Shown here in pieces: positions 1 to 6,834 of a stretch of 17,027 nt of DNA. Source of the stretch: Opitutia bacterium UBA977 (lineage in GTDB: Bacteria > Verrucomicrobiota > Verrucomicrobiia > Opitutales > Coraliomargaritaceae); NCBI GenBank assembly GCA_002292345.1, contig DBBT01000058.1, forward strand, positions 14,140-31,166, written 5' to 3'. The notes below the pieces were generated by a model. The model had not been told where the DNA came from. It did no database searches and saw only the letters and a program-made list of their open reading frames with translations. How positions within the stretch are numbered: position 1 is the stretch's first letter; each line of letters opens with the position of its first letter. Position numbers and translations under genes: made by a program.

Positions 1-1275
1 GTGCTTGAGTCGATCGTTAACTATTTGCCCTCGCCGCTGGATGTGCCGCCGCTGATCGCCGAGGACTCGAAAGGGCGCCCAGTTGAGATCAAGCCGGACG
101 ACAATGCAAAGCTTACTGGCCTTGCGTTTAAACTGATGCATGACGGTTACGTCGGTAAGCTTGTATTTTTCCGTGTGTATTCTGGTTCAATTTCTAAAGG
201 CTCTGTGCTACACAATTCGCGTACAGGTAAGATCGAACGTATTTCTCGGCTACTCGTAATGAAGGCGGATGCTCGCGAAGATATCGACACGGCATACTCC
301 GGCGATATTTGTGCGCTAGTCGGTGCACGCGATGTGGTGACCGGCGATACACTTTGCGCCAAGGGGTATGATGTTCGCATTGAGCCACCCACATTCCCCG
401 AGCCGGTGATCTCAATGTCGATCGAGCCAAAGACCACTGCCGATCAAGAGAAGATGGCGCTAGGTCTCCAAAGCCTAGCTGAAGAAGACCCGACGTTTGT
501 TGTCAGCTCCGATGAAGAAACCGGTCAGACTTTGATCGCTGGTATGGGCGAGTTGCACCTCGAAATAATTAGAGACCGCTTGTTTCGGGAATTCAAGGTC
601 GGTGCCGAAGCCGGCCGTCCGCAGATTGCTTACCGCGAAACGATTACCGCCAACGCGGAAGGGGATGGTAAATTCGTCCGTCAGTCCGGAGGTAAAGGGC
701 AGTATGGCCACGTTCGGATAAAGGTCGAACCGCTTGAGCGCGGCGCAGGTGTTGAAGTGGTCGACAAAACAGTTGCTGGCGTTATACCCAAAGAGTTCAT
801 CAGACCAGCAATAGATGGCATTAAAGAGGCAACGTGTAATGGCACTGTCGCTGGCTATCCAGTGGTGGATATCAAAATTACACTTTTCGACGGCTCATTC
901 CATGAAGTGGATTCCTCTGAAATCGCTTTCAAGATGGCTGGCATTTTTGCTTTCCGTGAAGCGATGCTTGCTGCTAGTCCAATCTTGTTAGAGCCGCTCA
1001 TGCATGTGGAGGTCGCAACACCTGAAGATTATCAGGGCGACATTATGGGCGACTTGAACCGCCGCCGCGGGCAGATCCAGAAAATCAATGCGAAGCCCTC
1101 GTTTATATCAATTTCTGCCCTAGTTCCTCTCGTGGAAATGTTCGGCTATTCGACAATCATGCGCTCATTGAGCAAAGGTCGTGCTTCTTTTAGTATGGAG
1201 CCCGAGCGTTTTGAAGAAGTGCCTTCCAACGTAGTGAATACAATTCTAGAAACCTCAACTCGTGGCAGATACTAG
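1..1275 (+). CDS. fusA: Elongation factor G, 3' part (5' end outside window)
   Basis: This GTPase drives mRNA-tRNA translocation and, with RRF, ribosome recycling. The 424 visible residues correspond to domains II-V; the first codons (VLESIVNYLPSPLDVPP) match the segment just after the G domain, so the GTP-binding motifs lie upstream of the window and the GTG at base 1 is not a start. Visible signatures are the domain III motif GMGELHLEII (about residues 181-190), YRETI and SGGKGQYGHV opening domain IV (about 212-239), and GDLNRRRGQIQ followed by PLVEMFGYST in domain V. The gene ends in TAG and is followed after 99 bp by rpsJ. Codon use is noticeably less biased than in the ribosomal protein genes (AGA and CGG for Arg, many TTG and CTA for Leu), which leaves open that this is a secondary EF-G paralogue rather than the main elongation factor. 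Family assignment is certain; the paralogue question is inference. Confidence 0.97.
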   Translation: MLESIVNYLPSPLDVPPLIAEDSKGRPVEIKPDDNAKLTGLAFKLMHDGYVGKLVFFRVYSGSISKGSVLHNSRTGKIERISRLLVMKADAREDIDTAYSGDICALVGARDVVTGDTLCAKGYDVRIEPPTFPEPVISMSIEPKTTADQEKMALGLQSLAEEDPTFVVSSDEETGQTLIAGMGELHLEIIRDRLFREFKVGAEAGRPQIAYRETITANAEGDGKFVRQSGGKGQYGHVRIKVEPLERGAGVEVVDKTVAGVIPKEFIRPAIDGIKEATCNGTVAGYPVVDIKITLFDGSFHEVDSSEIAFKMAGIFAFREAMLAASPILLEPLMHVEVATPEDYQGDIMGDLNRRRGQIQKINAKPSFISISALVPLVEMFGYSTIMRSLSKGRASFSMEPERFEEVPSNVVNTILETSTRGRY

Positions 1276-1374
1276 CCGCAGGTATTCTGAGCCTTAATCT
1301 TACTCGTAAATCTTCTCTTAATCTTCCGTCGTTTTTTAACATCACATAAGTAAAATCTAAACCAAATACAATAA

Positions 1375-1683
1375 ATGAGCTCACCACGTATCCGTATCCG
1401 CCTCAAAGGCTTCGATTATCGCGTCATCGACCAGTCTGCAACAGACATCGTTGAAACAGCAAAGCGCTCAGGCGCACGCGTTTCCGGCCCTGTGCCGCTT
1501 CCGACTCACATCGGCAAGCTCACAGTGAACCGTTCGCCGCACGTTAACAAAAAGTCTATGGACCAATTCGAAGTCCGCACACACAAGCGCTTGATCGACA
1601 TCCTCGAACCTACAGCAGCCACAGTGGACGAGCTCAAGAAGCTCAACCTTCCAGCGGGTGTTGATATTTCGATCAACGTTTAG
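1375..1683 (+). CDS. rpsJ: 30S ribosomal protein S10
   Basis: S10 is a 30S head protein and, as NusE, a transcription antitermination partner of NusB. The 102-residue length is normal for the family. The conserved core is visible: [14 protein letters not shown] at the N-terminus, [24 protein letters not shown] around residues 38-61 (the protruding loop) and [14 protein letters not shown] near 63-76. The ATG at 1375 gives the expected N-terminus; no Shine-Dalgarno sequence precedes it (AT-rich AACCAAATACAATAA). It sits 99 bp after fusA and is closed by an intrinsic terminator, so it appears to belong to the EF-G unit and not to the rplC operon, unlike in E. coli where rpsJ heads the S10 operon. 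The stop codon is TAG, used by only three genes in the window. Confidence 0.98.
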   Translation: MSSPRIRIRLKGFDYRVIDQSATDIVETAKRSGARVSGPVPLPTHIGKLTVNRSPHVNKKSMDQFEVRTHKRLIDILEPTAATVDELKKLNLPAGVDISINV

Positions 1684-1702
1684 GTCATTCGCTAAATTGT
1701 TC

Positions 1703-1737
1703 AAAAATCCGCCACTCGCAAGAGTCGCGGGTTTTTT
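1703..1737 (+). terminator. Intrinsic terminator after rpsJ
   Basis: The hairpin stem pairs CCGC-C-ACTC (1709-1717) with GAGT-C-GCGG (1722-1730) around a GCAA tetraloop of the GNRA type, with a single central C/C mismatch. It is followed by G and six T residues (1732-1737). A run of five A residues on the 5' side (1703-1707) can pair with the T tract, so it could also work from the other direction. It lies 20 bp after the rpsJ stop codon and separates the fusA-rpsJ unit from the rplC operon. Confidence 0.88.
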
Positions 1738-1935
1738 GTGTATACAGTCAATATTTAGTAAATGAGCACGTTCTGCGCGCTGAGAATGTAGCGCCATCGC
1801 GACTATTTTGTCGGGTGAGGCCGTATTTATGATGCGGGATCTGCTCGCGTGCGTGTGGCCGTAGACCTTCGTCGTTATATTTACAGGAGTATTCTTACAG
1901 AACTCATGGTCGCAGGCAGGACTAGGTCGATGATA

Positions 1936-1961
1936 ACACGAAGTCTTAGGATATTTCGTGT
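1936..1961 (+). repeat. 7-bp inverted repeat in the rpsJ-rplC gap
   Basis: ACACGAA at 1936-1942 is matched by its exact complement TTCGTGT at 1955-1961, with 12 bases between. As RNA it would form a 7-bp hairpin with a 12-nt loop; as DNA it could be a protein-binding palindrome. No T tract follows, so it is not a terminator. A repeat of this size can occur by chance in 500 bp, so function is unproven. Confidence 0.4.
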
Positions 1962-2078
1962 GGATCTACTTAAAAGTCGACAGCACATATATGGGGCCGA
2001 ATTTTCGCGGATTTTCGGGCTTTTGAATATTAAAAGTTCACCGCTTAAAGAAATAATGCATTTTTTCTAAATAGGGGG

Positions 2079-2084
2079 TTGACG
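2079..2084 (+). promoter_or_regulatory. Possible -35 element (TTGACG) upstream of rplC
   Basis: TTGACG matches five of six bases of the sigma-70 -35 consensus and lies 125 bp before the rplC start, downstream of the rpsJ terminator, where a promoter for the main operon is needed. The bases 15-18 bp further on are T-rich (CTTTTTT) and do not form a good -10 hexamer, so this is only a candidate. Confidence 0.25.
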
Positions 2085-2162
2085 GGGCTGGGATTTAACT
2101 CTTTTTTCCGTCGCTCGCTTCCCATTTGAGGCGATAAATCACATTTTATTTTAACCACTAAC

Positions 2163-2198
2163 GCAGGTCTCGCAAACGGAGCATTCAGCTCCACCTGC
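2163..2198 (+). promoter_or_regulatory. Two-stem RNA structure in the rplC leader
   Basis: The outer stem pairs GCAGGT (2163-2168) with ACCTGC (2193-2198). The inner stem pairs GGAGC (2178-2182) with GCTCC (2188-2192) around the loop ATTCA. All 11 pairs are Watson-Crick, and on the 3' side the two stems are directly adjacent, so they can stack, leaving a nine-base bulge CTCGCAAAC on the 5' side. The fold ends 11 nt before the rplC ATG, so it would sit in the ribosome-loading zone. The position at the head of a ribosomal protein operon suggests an autoregulatory leader bound by one of the encoded proteins (L4 does this in E. coli at a different structure). The fold is seen directly; the regulatory role is inferred. 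Confidence 0.6.
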
Positions 2199-2209
2199 CT
2201 ATTAGTATT

Positions 2210-2854
2210 ATGAACATAGCCCTACTTGGTAAAAAGATAGGTATGACGCAGGTATTCGACGATGCAAATCGTTTGATTCCTGTCACTGTCATCGAAGCAG
2301 GTCCTTGCCCGGTCACACAGGTCAAGTCGACTGAGAAGGACGGATATGATGCCATTCAAATTGGCTTCCGTCAGCAAAAAGAGCACCGCCTAACTAAGGC
2401 TGCTCTTGGACACTTCAAAAAAGCTGGAGTTGAGCCAGTTGCAGAGCTCGGCGAGTTCCGCACTAATGGCGACACTGAAATTAACCTCGGCGATGTGTTA
2501 ACAGTCGAGCACTTTGAAGCTGGCCAAAAAATCGACGTTATTGCGACAACTAAGGGACGTGGTTTCCAAGGTGTTGTGAAACGCTACGGTTTCGCTGGTG
2601 GTCCCGCATCCCACGGTTCCATGTTCCACCGTCGTGGTGGTTCTTATGGCATGTGCCAGTGGCCCGGCCACGTTATTAAGGGTAAGAAAATGCCAGGTCA
2701 CATGGGTGACGTTTCGCGCACTGTTCAAAACCTTGAAGTTGTTAAAGTGATTGCCGATAAGAATCTGATCCTTGTTAAGGGCAGCATTCCTGGCTCACGT
2801 GGTGGTCTTGTCACCGTCCGCACTGCGATTAAAACAAAAGCCAATAAGGCGTAA
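2210..2854 (+). CDS. rplC: 50S ribosomal protein L3
   Basis: L3 is an early-assembly 50S protein that binds 23S rRNA close to the peptidyl transferase centre. At 214 residues it has the family's usual length. The N-terminus LLGKKIGMTQVFDD and the signature GFQGVVKRYGFAGG, then KGKKMPGHMG, are clear. Gln150, in the context GMCQWPGHV, aligns by position with the glutamine methylated by PrmB in E. coli L3, so that modification is possible here. It is the first gene of the main operon, preceded by a structured leader and no Shine-Dalgarno sequence. It is 18 bp from rplD. Confidence 0.98.
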   Translation: MNIALLGKKIGMTQVFDDANRLIPVTVIEAGPCPVTQVKSTEKDGYDAIQIGFRQQKEHRLTKAALGHFKKAGVEPVAELGEFRTNGDTEINLGDVLTVEHFEAGQKIDVIATTKGRGFQGVVKRYGFAGGPASHGSMFHRRGGSYGMCQWPGHVIKGKKMPGHMGDVSRTVQNLEVVKVIADKNLILVKGSIPGSRGGLVTVRTAIKTKANKA

Positions 2855-2872
2855 TCGAAGGGACATACTAAG

Positions 2873-3508
2873 ATGAAACTTAATGTATACACAGCTGACG
2901 GGACAAAGAGCGAAGAGAAGGAATTCTCAGCGTTTCCCGCTTTCACCGACGATAAGGGCATCGCTGCTCTTCGTCAGGTAGTCATCGCACACCAAGCGAA
3001 TCTTCGCCAAGGCAATGCTTGCACTAAGACACGCGCTGAAGTGAGTGGCTCTGGTAAGAAGCTTTTCCGTCAAAAGGGGAGTGGTACCGCTCGTCAGGGT
3101 TCTCGCCGCGTTCCGCATCAACGCCATGGTGGTGTTGCGCATGGACCAAAGCCTCGCGACTACTCGCAAAAGATTAATACCAAAATGAAGGCACTTGCTT
3201 TCAAGCGTGCGCTTTTCAATCGTGCGACAGACGGTGGTATTTCTGTAATCGAATCGATCGAAGTTAAAGAACCGAAGACTAAGCTTTTTGACAAGGTTCT
3301 CACTGCTGTGCTACCTAAGCGCGGTAAGGTTTTGATTATCGACGATGCTTTTGAAACAAATGCTGCACTAGCTGCTCGCAACATCGACGGACTTTCCCTC
3401 GCTGAAGCAGGTAGCCTCAGCACTCTCGATGTTGTCCGCTACCGCCACATTATTGTGAGCGCTAAGGGCATCGAAACACTCATCGCTCGCGCAAACGGAA
3501 GTAAGTAA
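2873..3508 (+). CDS. rplD: 50S ribosomal protein L4
   Basis: L4 binds domain I of 23S rRNA and its long loop lines the peptide exit tunnel. The 211 residues show the globular N-terminus, the extended basic loop at about residues 45-98 (KKLFRQKGSGTARQGSRR at 62-79, then RHGGVAHGPKPRDYS) and the C-terminal globular part. In E. coli L4 also represses its own operon through the S10 leader; whether it does so here is unknown. The start has one of the few good ribosome-binding sites in the window (AAGGGA, 9 nt before ATG). Its TAA stop overlaps the rplW start by one base (TAATG), suggesting coupled translation. Confidence 0.98.
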   Translation: MKLNVYTADGTKSEEKEFSAFPAFTDDKGIAALRQVVIAHQANLRQGNACTKTRAEVSGSGKKLFRQKGSGTARQGSRRVPHQRHGGVAHGPKPRDYSQKINTKMKALAFKRALFNRATDGGISVIESIEVKEPKTKLFDKVLTAVLPKRGKVLIIDDAFETNAALAARNIDGLSLAEAGSLSTLDVVRYRHIIVSAKGIETLIARANGSK

Positions 3509-3798
3509 TGATTATTGCAAATACAATTCTACGCGAATTCCGCGTTACTGAGAAAGCAGCAAATCTTGCCGCTAACTTGAACCAATACACTTTCGAAGTA
3601 AATCCTCGCGCAAACCGCAAGGAAGTCGCTCGTGCAGTGGAGAAGGTGTTCAACGTATCAGTAACCAAAGTAAACATTCTTAACAGAAAACCTAAAGCTA
3701 AGACAGACCGCTCACGTGGTGGTCGTCCTGGCACTAAAGGTGGCCTGAAAAAGGCCATTGTTAGCCTTAAGGAAGGAGATAAGATCGAACTCGTCTAA
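3508..3798 (+). CDS. rplW: 50S ribosomal protein L23
   Basis: L23 sits at the exit of the peptide tunnel and is the docking point for trigger factor and the signal recognition particle. The 96-residue length is usual. Visible family features are LREFRVTEKAANL at the N-terminus, YTFEVNPRANRKEVARAVEK (27-46), the tunnel-side basic loop NRKPKAKTDRSRGGRPG (about 59-75) and the closing strand IVSLKEGDKIELV. The ATG overlaps the last base of the rplD stop codon, with GGAAG just upstream. Confidence 0.97.
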   Translation: MIIANTILREFRVTEKAANLAANLNQYTFEVNPRANRKEVARAVEKVFNVSVTKVNILNRKPKAKTDRSRGGRPGTKGGLKKAIVSLKEGDKIELV

Positions 3799-3819
3799 GA
3801 CGAAAGAGACCTAAATATC

Positions 3820-4668
3820 ATGGCACTCGTAAAATCCAGACCTTTGACTCCAGGTACTCGTTTCCTTATCCGAAACAAGGCGGACGTCTCTAACAAAAAG
3901 CCTGAGCGTCAGCTCACGACTTACAACCACAAGAAGAAAGGGCGTAATTGCTACGGCCGTATCACCTCTCGTCGTCGTGGTGGTGGTCACAAGCGTGCTT
4001 ACCGCATCATCGACTTCCGTCGCGATAAGTTGGACATACCAGCGAACGTGCAGGCTATAGAGTATGATCCGAATCGTACCGCTAATATTGCTCTCCTCGC
4101 TTATGCGGATGGTGAAAAGCGCTACATTCTGGCACCTCGCGGTGTTAAGGCTGGTGATACGCTCATCAACTCCAGCGTTCGCGTCGAATTCTCACCCGGG
4201 TTCAGTATGCCTCTCGCAGTGATCCCGCCTGCAACTAAGATTCACGCAATCGAATTGCACCCAGGCCGTGGTGCTCAAATCGCCCGCTCTGCAGGTCAAT
4301 CCGCTCAGCTTGTTTCGATTGATGGCGATCGAGCGACTGTGAAGATGCCTTCCGGTGAAATCCGATTCCTCAACTCTCGTTGCCGTGCAACGATCGGTGA
4401 AGTCGGCAATCACGAGCACAGCGGACAAAGCCTCGGTAAAGCGGGTCGTAATCGCTGGCTCGGGCGTCGTCCACGGGTTCGTGGTGTTGCGATGAATCCT
4501 GTCGATCACCCTATGGGTGGTGGTGAAGGCCGCACCTCTGGTGGTGGTCACCCACAGTCTCCTTGGGGCCAGCTCTCTAAGGGATTCCCGACTCGTAAGA
4601 AGTCCAATCCAACTAATTCGCAGATTCTCGTTCGCCGTAACGGTCGTCAGCTCAAGAAAAAAAAGTAA
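3820..4668 (+). CDS. rplB: 50S ribosomal protein L2
   Basis: L2 is a universally conserved 23S rRNA-binding protein needed for subunit joining and peptidyl transferase activity. Its 282 residues are close to the usual 270-280. It shows SRRRGGGHKRAYRIIDFRRD (50-69), the beta-barrel RNA-binding region, and the C-terminal signature MNPVDHPMGGGEGR (225-238). His230 aligns with the functionally important His229 (numbered without Met) of E. coli L2; the second histidine of the E. coli motif is Met here, a common substitution. It ends in a Lys-rich tail. It lies 21 bp after rplW and 12 bp before rpsS. Confidence 0.98.
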   Translation: MALVKSRPLTPGTRFLIRNKADVSNKKPERQLTTYNHKKKGRNCYGRITSRRRGGGHKRAYRIIDFRRDKLDIPANVQAIEYDPNRTANIALLAYADGEKRYILAPRGVKAGDTLINSSVRVEFSPGFSMPLAVIPPATKIHAIELHPGRGAQIARSAGQSAQLVSIDGDRATVKMPSGEIRFLNSRCRATIGEVGNHEHSGQSLGKAGRNRWLGRRPRVRGVAMNPVDHPMGGGEGRTSGGGHPQSPWGQLSKGFPTRKKSNPTNSQILVRRNGRQLKKKK

Positions 4669-4680
4669 ACTCTCTTAGCT

Positions 4681-4947
4681 ATGTCTCGTTCAATTAAAAA
4701 AGGTTTCTTTGTTGATCCGCATCTTGCCAAAAAGGTAACTGCGGCTCAGGCCAACAACGATCGCAAGCCGATCCAAACTTGGTCTCGTCGTTCGACGATC
4801 ACTCCTGACTTCGTCGGTCTCAACCTCAACGTCCACAATGGTCGCAGTTTTCTGCCCGTTTATGTGACTGAGAATATGGTTGGCCACAAACTCGGAGAGT
4901 TCTCGCCAACTCGTACGTTCAAGGGCCACCAAGCCTCTGGCAAATAA
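4681..4947 (+). CDS. rpsS: 30S ribosomal protein S19
   Basis: S19 forms a head complex with S13 and binds 16S rRNA near the A site. The 88-residue length is typical. The N-terminus [18 protein letters not shown] and the C-terminal signature [14 protein letters not shown] are diagnostic. In the standard S10 operon rplV follows directly; here another gene begins 19 bp later. No Shine-Dalgarno sequence is visible before the ATG. Confidence 0.98.
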   Translation: MSRSIKKGFFVDPHLAKKVTAAQANNDRKPIQTWSRRSTITPDFVGLNLNVHNGRSFLPVYVTENMVGHKLGEFSPTRTFKGHQASGK

Positions 4948-4966
4948 GTAAACCTCTTATTACGTA

Positions 4967-5341
4967 ATGCACCTTTTGTCCACACAACGCCACTCAAAGC
5001 TCGCTTGCTTGTTCCTTTTCGGAGCACTACTTGCCGGCAACGTTGTGCGTGCGGAAGTTCCCGCTTTCGTCAAAGAGTCGATCTACAGCCCGAACGCAGC
5101 TACTGTTTCGACAGTGGTTCCTGCTCTTGCCGCAGACGTCGTCATTCTTGACGGCGGACTTGAGCAAGGCATGCGCCTCGGAATGGTATGCCGCGTATCA
5201 CGCGGCGCACAATCGATCGGCGAATTGATTATTATCGAATCTAGAAGCGACCGCTCCGCAGGACTTATCCTTGGTCTGGTCGACGACTCCACCATTCAAG
5301 CGGGGGACATTGCCCGCGTAAAAACACTTCAAAACAGCTGA
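4967..5341 (+). CDS. Predicted exported small beta-domain protein inserted in the S10 operon
   Basis: This 124-residue protein is not a ribosomal protein and I cannot name its family with certainty. Residues 1-29 look like a Sec signal peptide: a basic N-region (R8, K11), a hydrophobic core LACLFLFGALLAG (12-24) and a likely cleavage site VRA|E after Ala29. The Cys at 14 precedes the core and has no lipobox, so it is not a lipoprotein. The mature part of about 95 residues has a Gly-rich beta pattern: VVILDGGLEQGMRLGM (58-73), RVSRG, SIGELIIIES and a closing IQAGDIARVKT (110-120). This resembles small periplasmic beta-barrel domains such as those at the end of FlgT-like or MreC-like proteins, which is an impression, not an alignment. 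It is co-oriented, starts 19 bp after rpsS and ends 5 bp before rplV, so it is almost surely cotranscribed. It alone in the window uses a TGA stop. Its likely place is the periplasm or cell envelope. Confidence 0.85.
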   Translation: MHLLSTQRHSKLACLFLFGALLAGNVVRAEVPAFVKESIYSPNAATVSTVVPALAADVVILDGGLEQGMRLGMVCRVSRGAQSIGELIIIESRSDRSAGLILGLVDDSTIQAGDIARVKTLQNS

Positions 5342-5346
5342 ATCTC

Positions 5347-5682
5347 ATGCAGGTCCAAGCATATACCAAATACGCCCGTATGTCGCCCCGCAAGGTGCGC
5401 GATATCACCCGTGCCATCCAAGGCCGTAATGCTGCCGAAGCAGTCGAAATCTTGCGCTTTATTCCGCGCAAGTCAGCTCGTCTCGTCAGCAAAACGCTTC
5501 AGTCGGCAATCGCCAACGCGGAAAACAATAACAACCTGTCATCGGATGCGCTCACAATTGAGTCTGCAGTCGTTGAGCAAGGTCCTACGTTTAAGCGTTT
5601 TCGCCCCGCAGCTCGCGGATCCGCGCATCCTTACAAAAAGGCCACCAGCAACATCCGTATCGTCCTTACAGACGAAGCCTAA
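5347..5682 (+). CDS. rplV: 50S ribosomal protein L22
   Basis: L22 binds 23S rRNA and its long beta hairpin reaches into the peptide exit tunnel beside L4. The 111 residues match the family. Seen are YARMSPRKVRDITRAIQG (9-26), the helical core, and the tunnel hairpin EQGPTFKRFRPAARGSAHP (about 78-96) followed by KATSNIRIVL. It begins 5 bp after the TGA of the inserted exported-protein gene, which suggests that translation of L22 may depend partly on ribosomes leaving that gene; there is no Shine-Dalgarno sequence of its own (AACAGCTGAATCTC). Confidence 0.98.
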   Translation: MQVQAYTKYARMSPRKVRDITRAIQGRNAAEAVEILRFIPRKSARLVSKTLQSAIANAENNNNLSSDALTIESAVVEQGPTFKRFRPAARGSAHPYKKATSNIRIVLTDEA

Positions 5683-5705
5683 GTTAACACGACACCGATT
5701 TTATT

Positions 5706-6338
5706 ATGGGACAGAAAGTTCATCCAACCGGCTTCCGCCTTGCAGTAACCCGCGACTGGGATTCACGCTGGTACGCATCTAAGCAAGAATTTCCAAGCTT
5801 CATTAAGGAAGACTACGAAATTCGTAAATTCCTTACGAGTAATCTGCGTTATGCATCCGTGCCTCGTATCTTTATCGAGCGTGCCTCTGGGCGTATACGT
5901 GTGAAGATTTTCACTGCGCGTCCTGGTGTTGTCATCGGCCGTAAAGGTGCAGAACTCGACAAGCTCAAGGATGGCCTCAGCAAGGTTGTCAAGAAGGAGA
6001 TCATGCTCGACATCCAGGAAGTGAAGCGTCCGGACCTCTCCGCTCAACTTGTTGCTGAGAACGTAGCCCTTCAACTAGAGCGTCGTATCGCTTTCCGCCG
6101 TGCGATGAAGCGCGCTGTTCAGACTACAATGGCAATGGGCGCGGAAGGTATTCGCATCCAATGCGGCGGTCGTCTCGGTGGTGCTGATATCGCTCGCACA
6201 GAGCGTCAACACCAAGGCAAAGTGCCACTACAGACACTTCGTGCAAATATCAACTATGGCTTCAGCGAAGCAAGCACGGTCTATGGTCTCATTGGCGTGA
6301 AATGCTGGATCTGCCTTTCCGAGGAAGAAGAAGCTTAA
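5706..6338 (+). CDS. rpsC: 30S ribosomal protein S3
   Basis: S3 lines the mRNA entry channel of the 30S subunit. The 210 residues are shorter than the 233 of E. coli because the C-terminal tail is brief and ends in EEEEA. The type II KH domain has its GXXG loop as G78-R-K-G81 (VIGRKG). The helicase-related basic residues R131, R132 and K135 of E. coli fall at identical positions here (FRRAMKRA). GRLGGADIART and the C-terminal S3 domain follow. The start MGQKVHPTGFRL is canonical. It lies 23 bp after rplV. Confidence 0.98.
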   Translation: MGQKVHPTGFRLAVTRDWDSRWYASKQEFPSFIKEDYEIRKFLTSNLRYASVPRIFIERASGRIRVKIFTARPGVVIGRKGAELDKLKDGLSKVVKKEIMLDIQEVKRPDLSAQLVAENVALQLERRIAFRRAMKRAVQTTMAMGAEGIRIQCGGRLGGADIARTERQHQGKVPLQTLRANINYGFSEASTVYGLIGVKCWICLSEEEEA

Positions 6339-6360
6339 TTTTCACGTCATCTACGAAACT

Positions 6361-6374
6361 TTTAATCAATTAAA
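6361..6374 (+). repeat. AT-rich inverted repeat before rplP
   Basis: TTTAAT (6361-6366) and ATTAAA (6369-6374) are exact complements separated by CA. As RNA the hairpin would be weak (five A-U pairs around a UCAA loop). It ends 11 nt before the rplP ATG, the same distance as the rplC and secY hairpins, which is why it is listed; alone it would not be notable. Confidence 0.35.
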
Positions 6375-6385
6375 CTGAGCGAACC

Positions 6386-6799
6386 ATGGCATATCTTCCA
6401 TCACGCACAAAATACCGCAAAGTTCACACTGGCCGCATCTACGGAACAGCCCAGTCGTGTAACACACTCGCTTTTGGCGAATTCGGTATCCAATCCCTCA
6501 CTCGTGGTCGCATGACTTCCCAGCAAATTGAAGCTGCACGTGTCGCTATGACTCGTAGCCTCAAGCGTAAGGGTAAAGTTTGGATCCGTGTTTTCCCACA
6601 TAAACCGGTAACAAAAAAGCCTGCTGAAACTCGTATGGGTAAAGGTAAGGGTTCTGTTGAAAAGTGGGTCGCTGTGATCCGCCCCGGCACAATGCTTTTT
6701 GAAATCGCAGGCTGCACGCATACTGCTGCTCAAGAAGCTCTTCGCCTAGCTGACACTAAGCTTCCGTTCCACTGCCGCTTCGTAACTCGCGAAGACTAA
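6386..6799 (+). CDS. rplP: 50S ribosomal protein L16
   Basis: L16 binds 23S rRNA near the A-site and the GTPase-associated region and is a late-assembly protein. At 137 residues it has the normal length. Diagnostic stretches are [16 protein letters not shown] at the N-terminus, [25 protein letters not shown] in the core (28-52) and [21 protein letters not shown] (81-101). Arg83 in that stretch aligns with Arg81 of E. coli L16, the residue hydroxylated by RoxA. It is separated from rpsC by 47 bp and from rpmC by 35 bp. Confidence 0.98.
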   Translation: MAYLPSRTKYRKVHTGRIYGTAQSCNTLAFGEFGIQSLTRGRMTSQQIEAARVAMTRSLKRKGKVWIRVFPHKPVTKKPAETRMGKGKGSVEKWVAVIRPGTMLFEIAGCTHTAAQEALRLADTKLPFHCRFVTRED

Positions 6800-6834
6800 G
6801 CGCAACAAATATCACACAAGGAATCCCATTTAAT

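Larger units (their letters stand above)
1684..2209 (+). other. Long intergenic region between rpsJ and rplC
   Basis: This 526-bp gap is the only long non-coding stretch in the window. It begins with the terminator of rpsJ (1703-1737) and ends with a two-stem RNA fold right before rplC (2163-2198). Between them I see a 7-bp inverted repeat (1936-1961), a T-rich stretch, and a TTGACG hexamer at 2079-2084 that could be a -35 element, though no convincing -10 lies at the right distance. A GTG-initiated reading frame at 1849-2070 is rich in AGG, CGA and ATA codons and has no recognisable protein signature, so I treat it as non-coding. The region most likely holds the promoter and the untranslated leader of the rplC operon; the role is inferred from position. 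Confidence 0.7.

Noticed and set aside
1276..1374. Possible S10-type regulatory leader before rpsJ
   Set aside because: The 99-bp gap has only a repeated TTAATCTT and AT-rich sequence; no stable hairpin or promoter is visible.
1849..2070. 73-codon reading frame with GTG start in the rpsJ-rplC gap
   Set aside because: Rich in AGG, CGA, CGG and ATA codons unlike every neighbour, no ribosome-binding site, no recognisable protein pattern; best explained as chance in a leader region.
2079..2105. Resemblance of GGGATTTAACTC to a tRNA T-arm
   Set aside because: No T-stem, acceptor stem or anticodon arm can be formed on either strand around it.
4192..4551. Long antisense frame (119 codons) opposite rplB
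   Set aside because: It arises from the biased codons of rplB; Thr/Arg-rich, no start signal, and the sense gene is certain.
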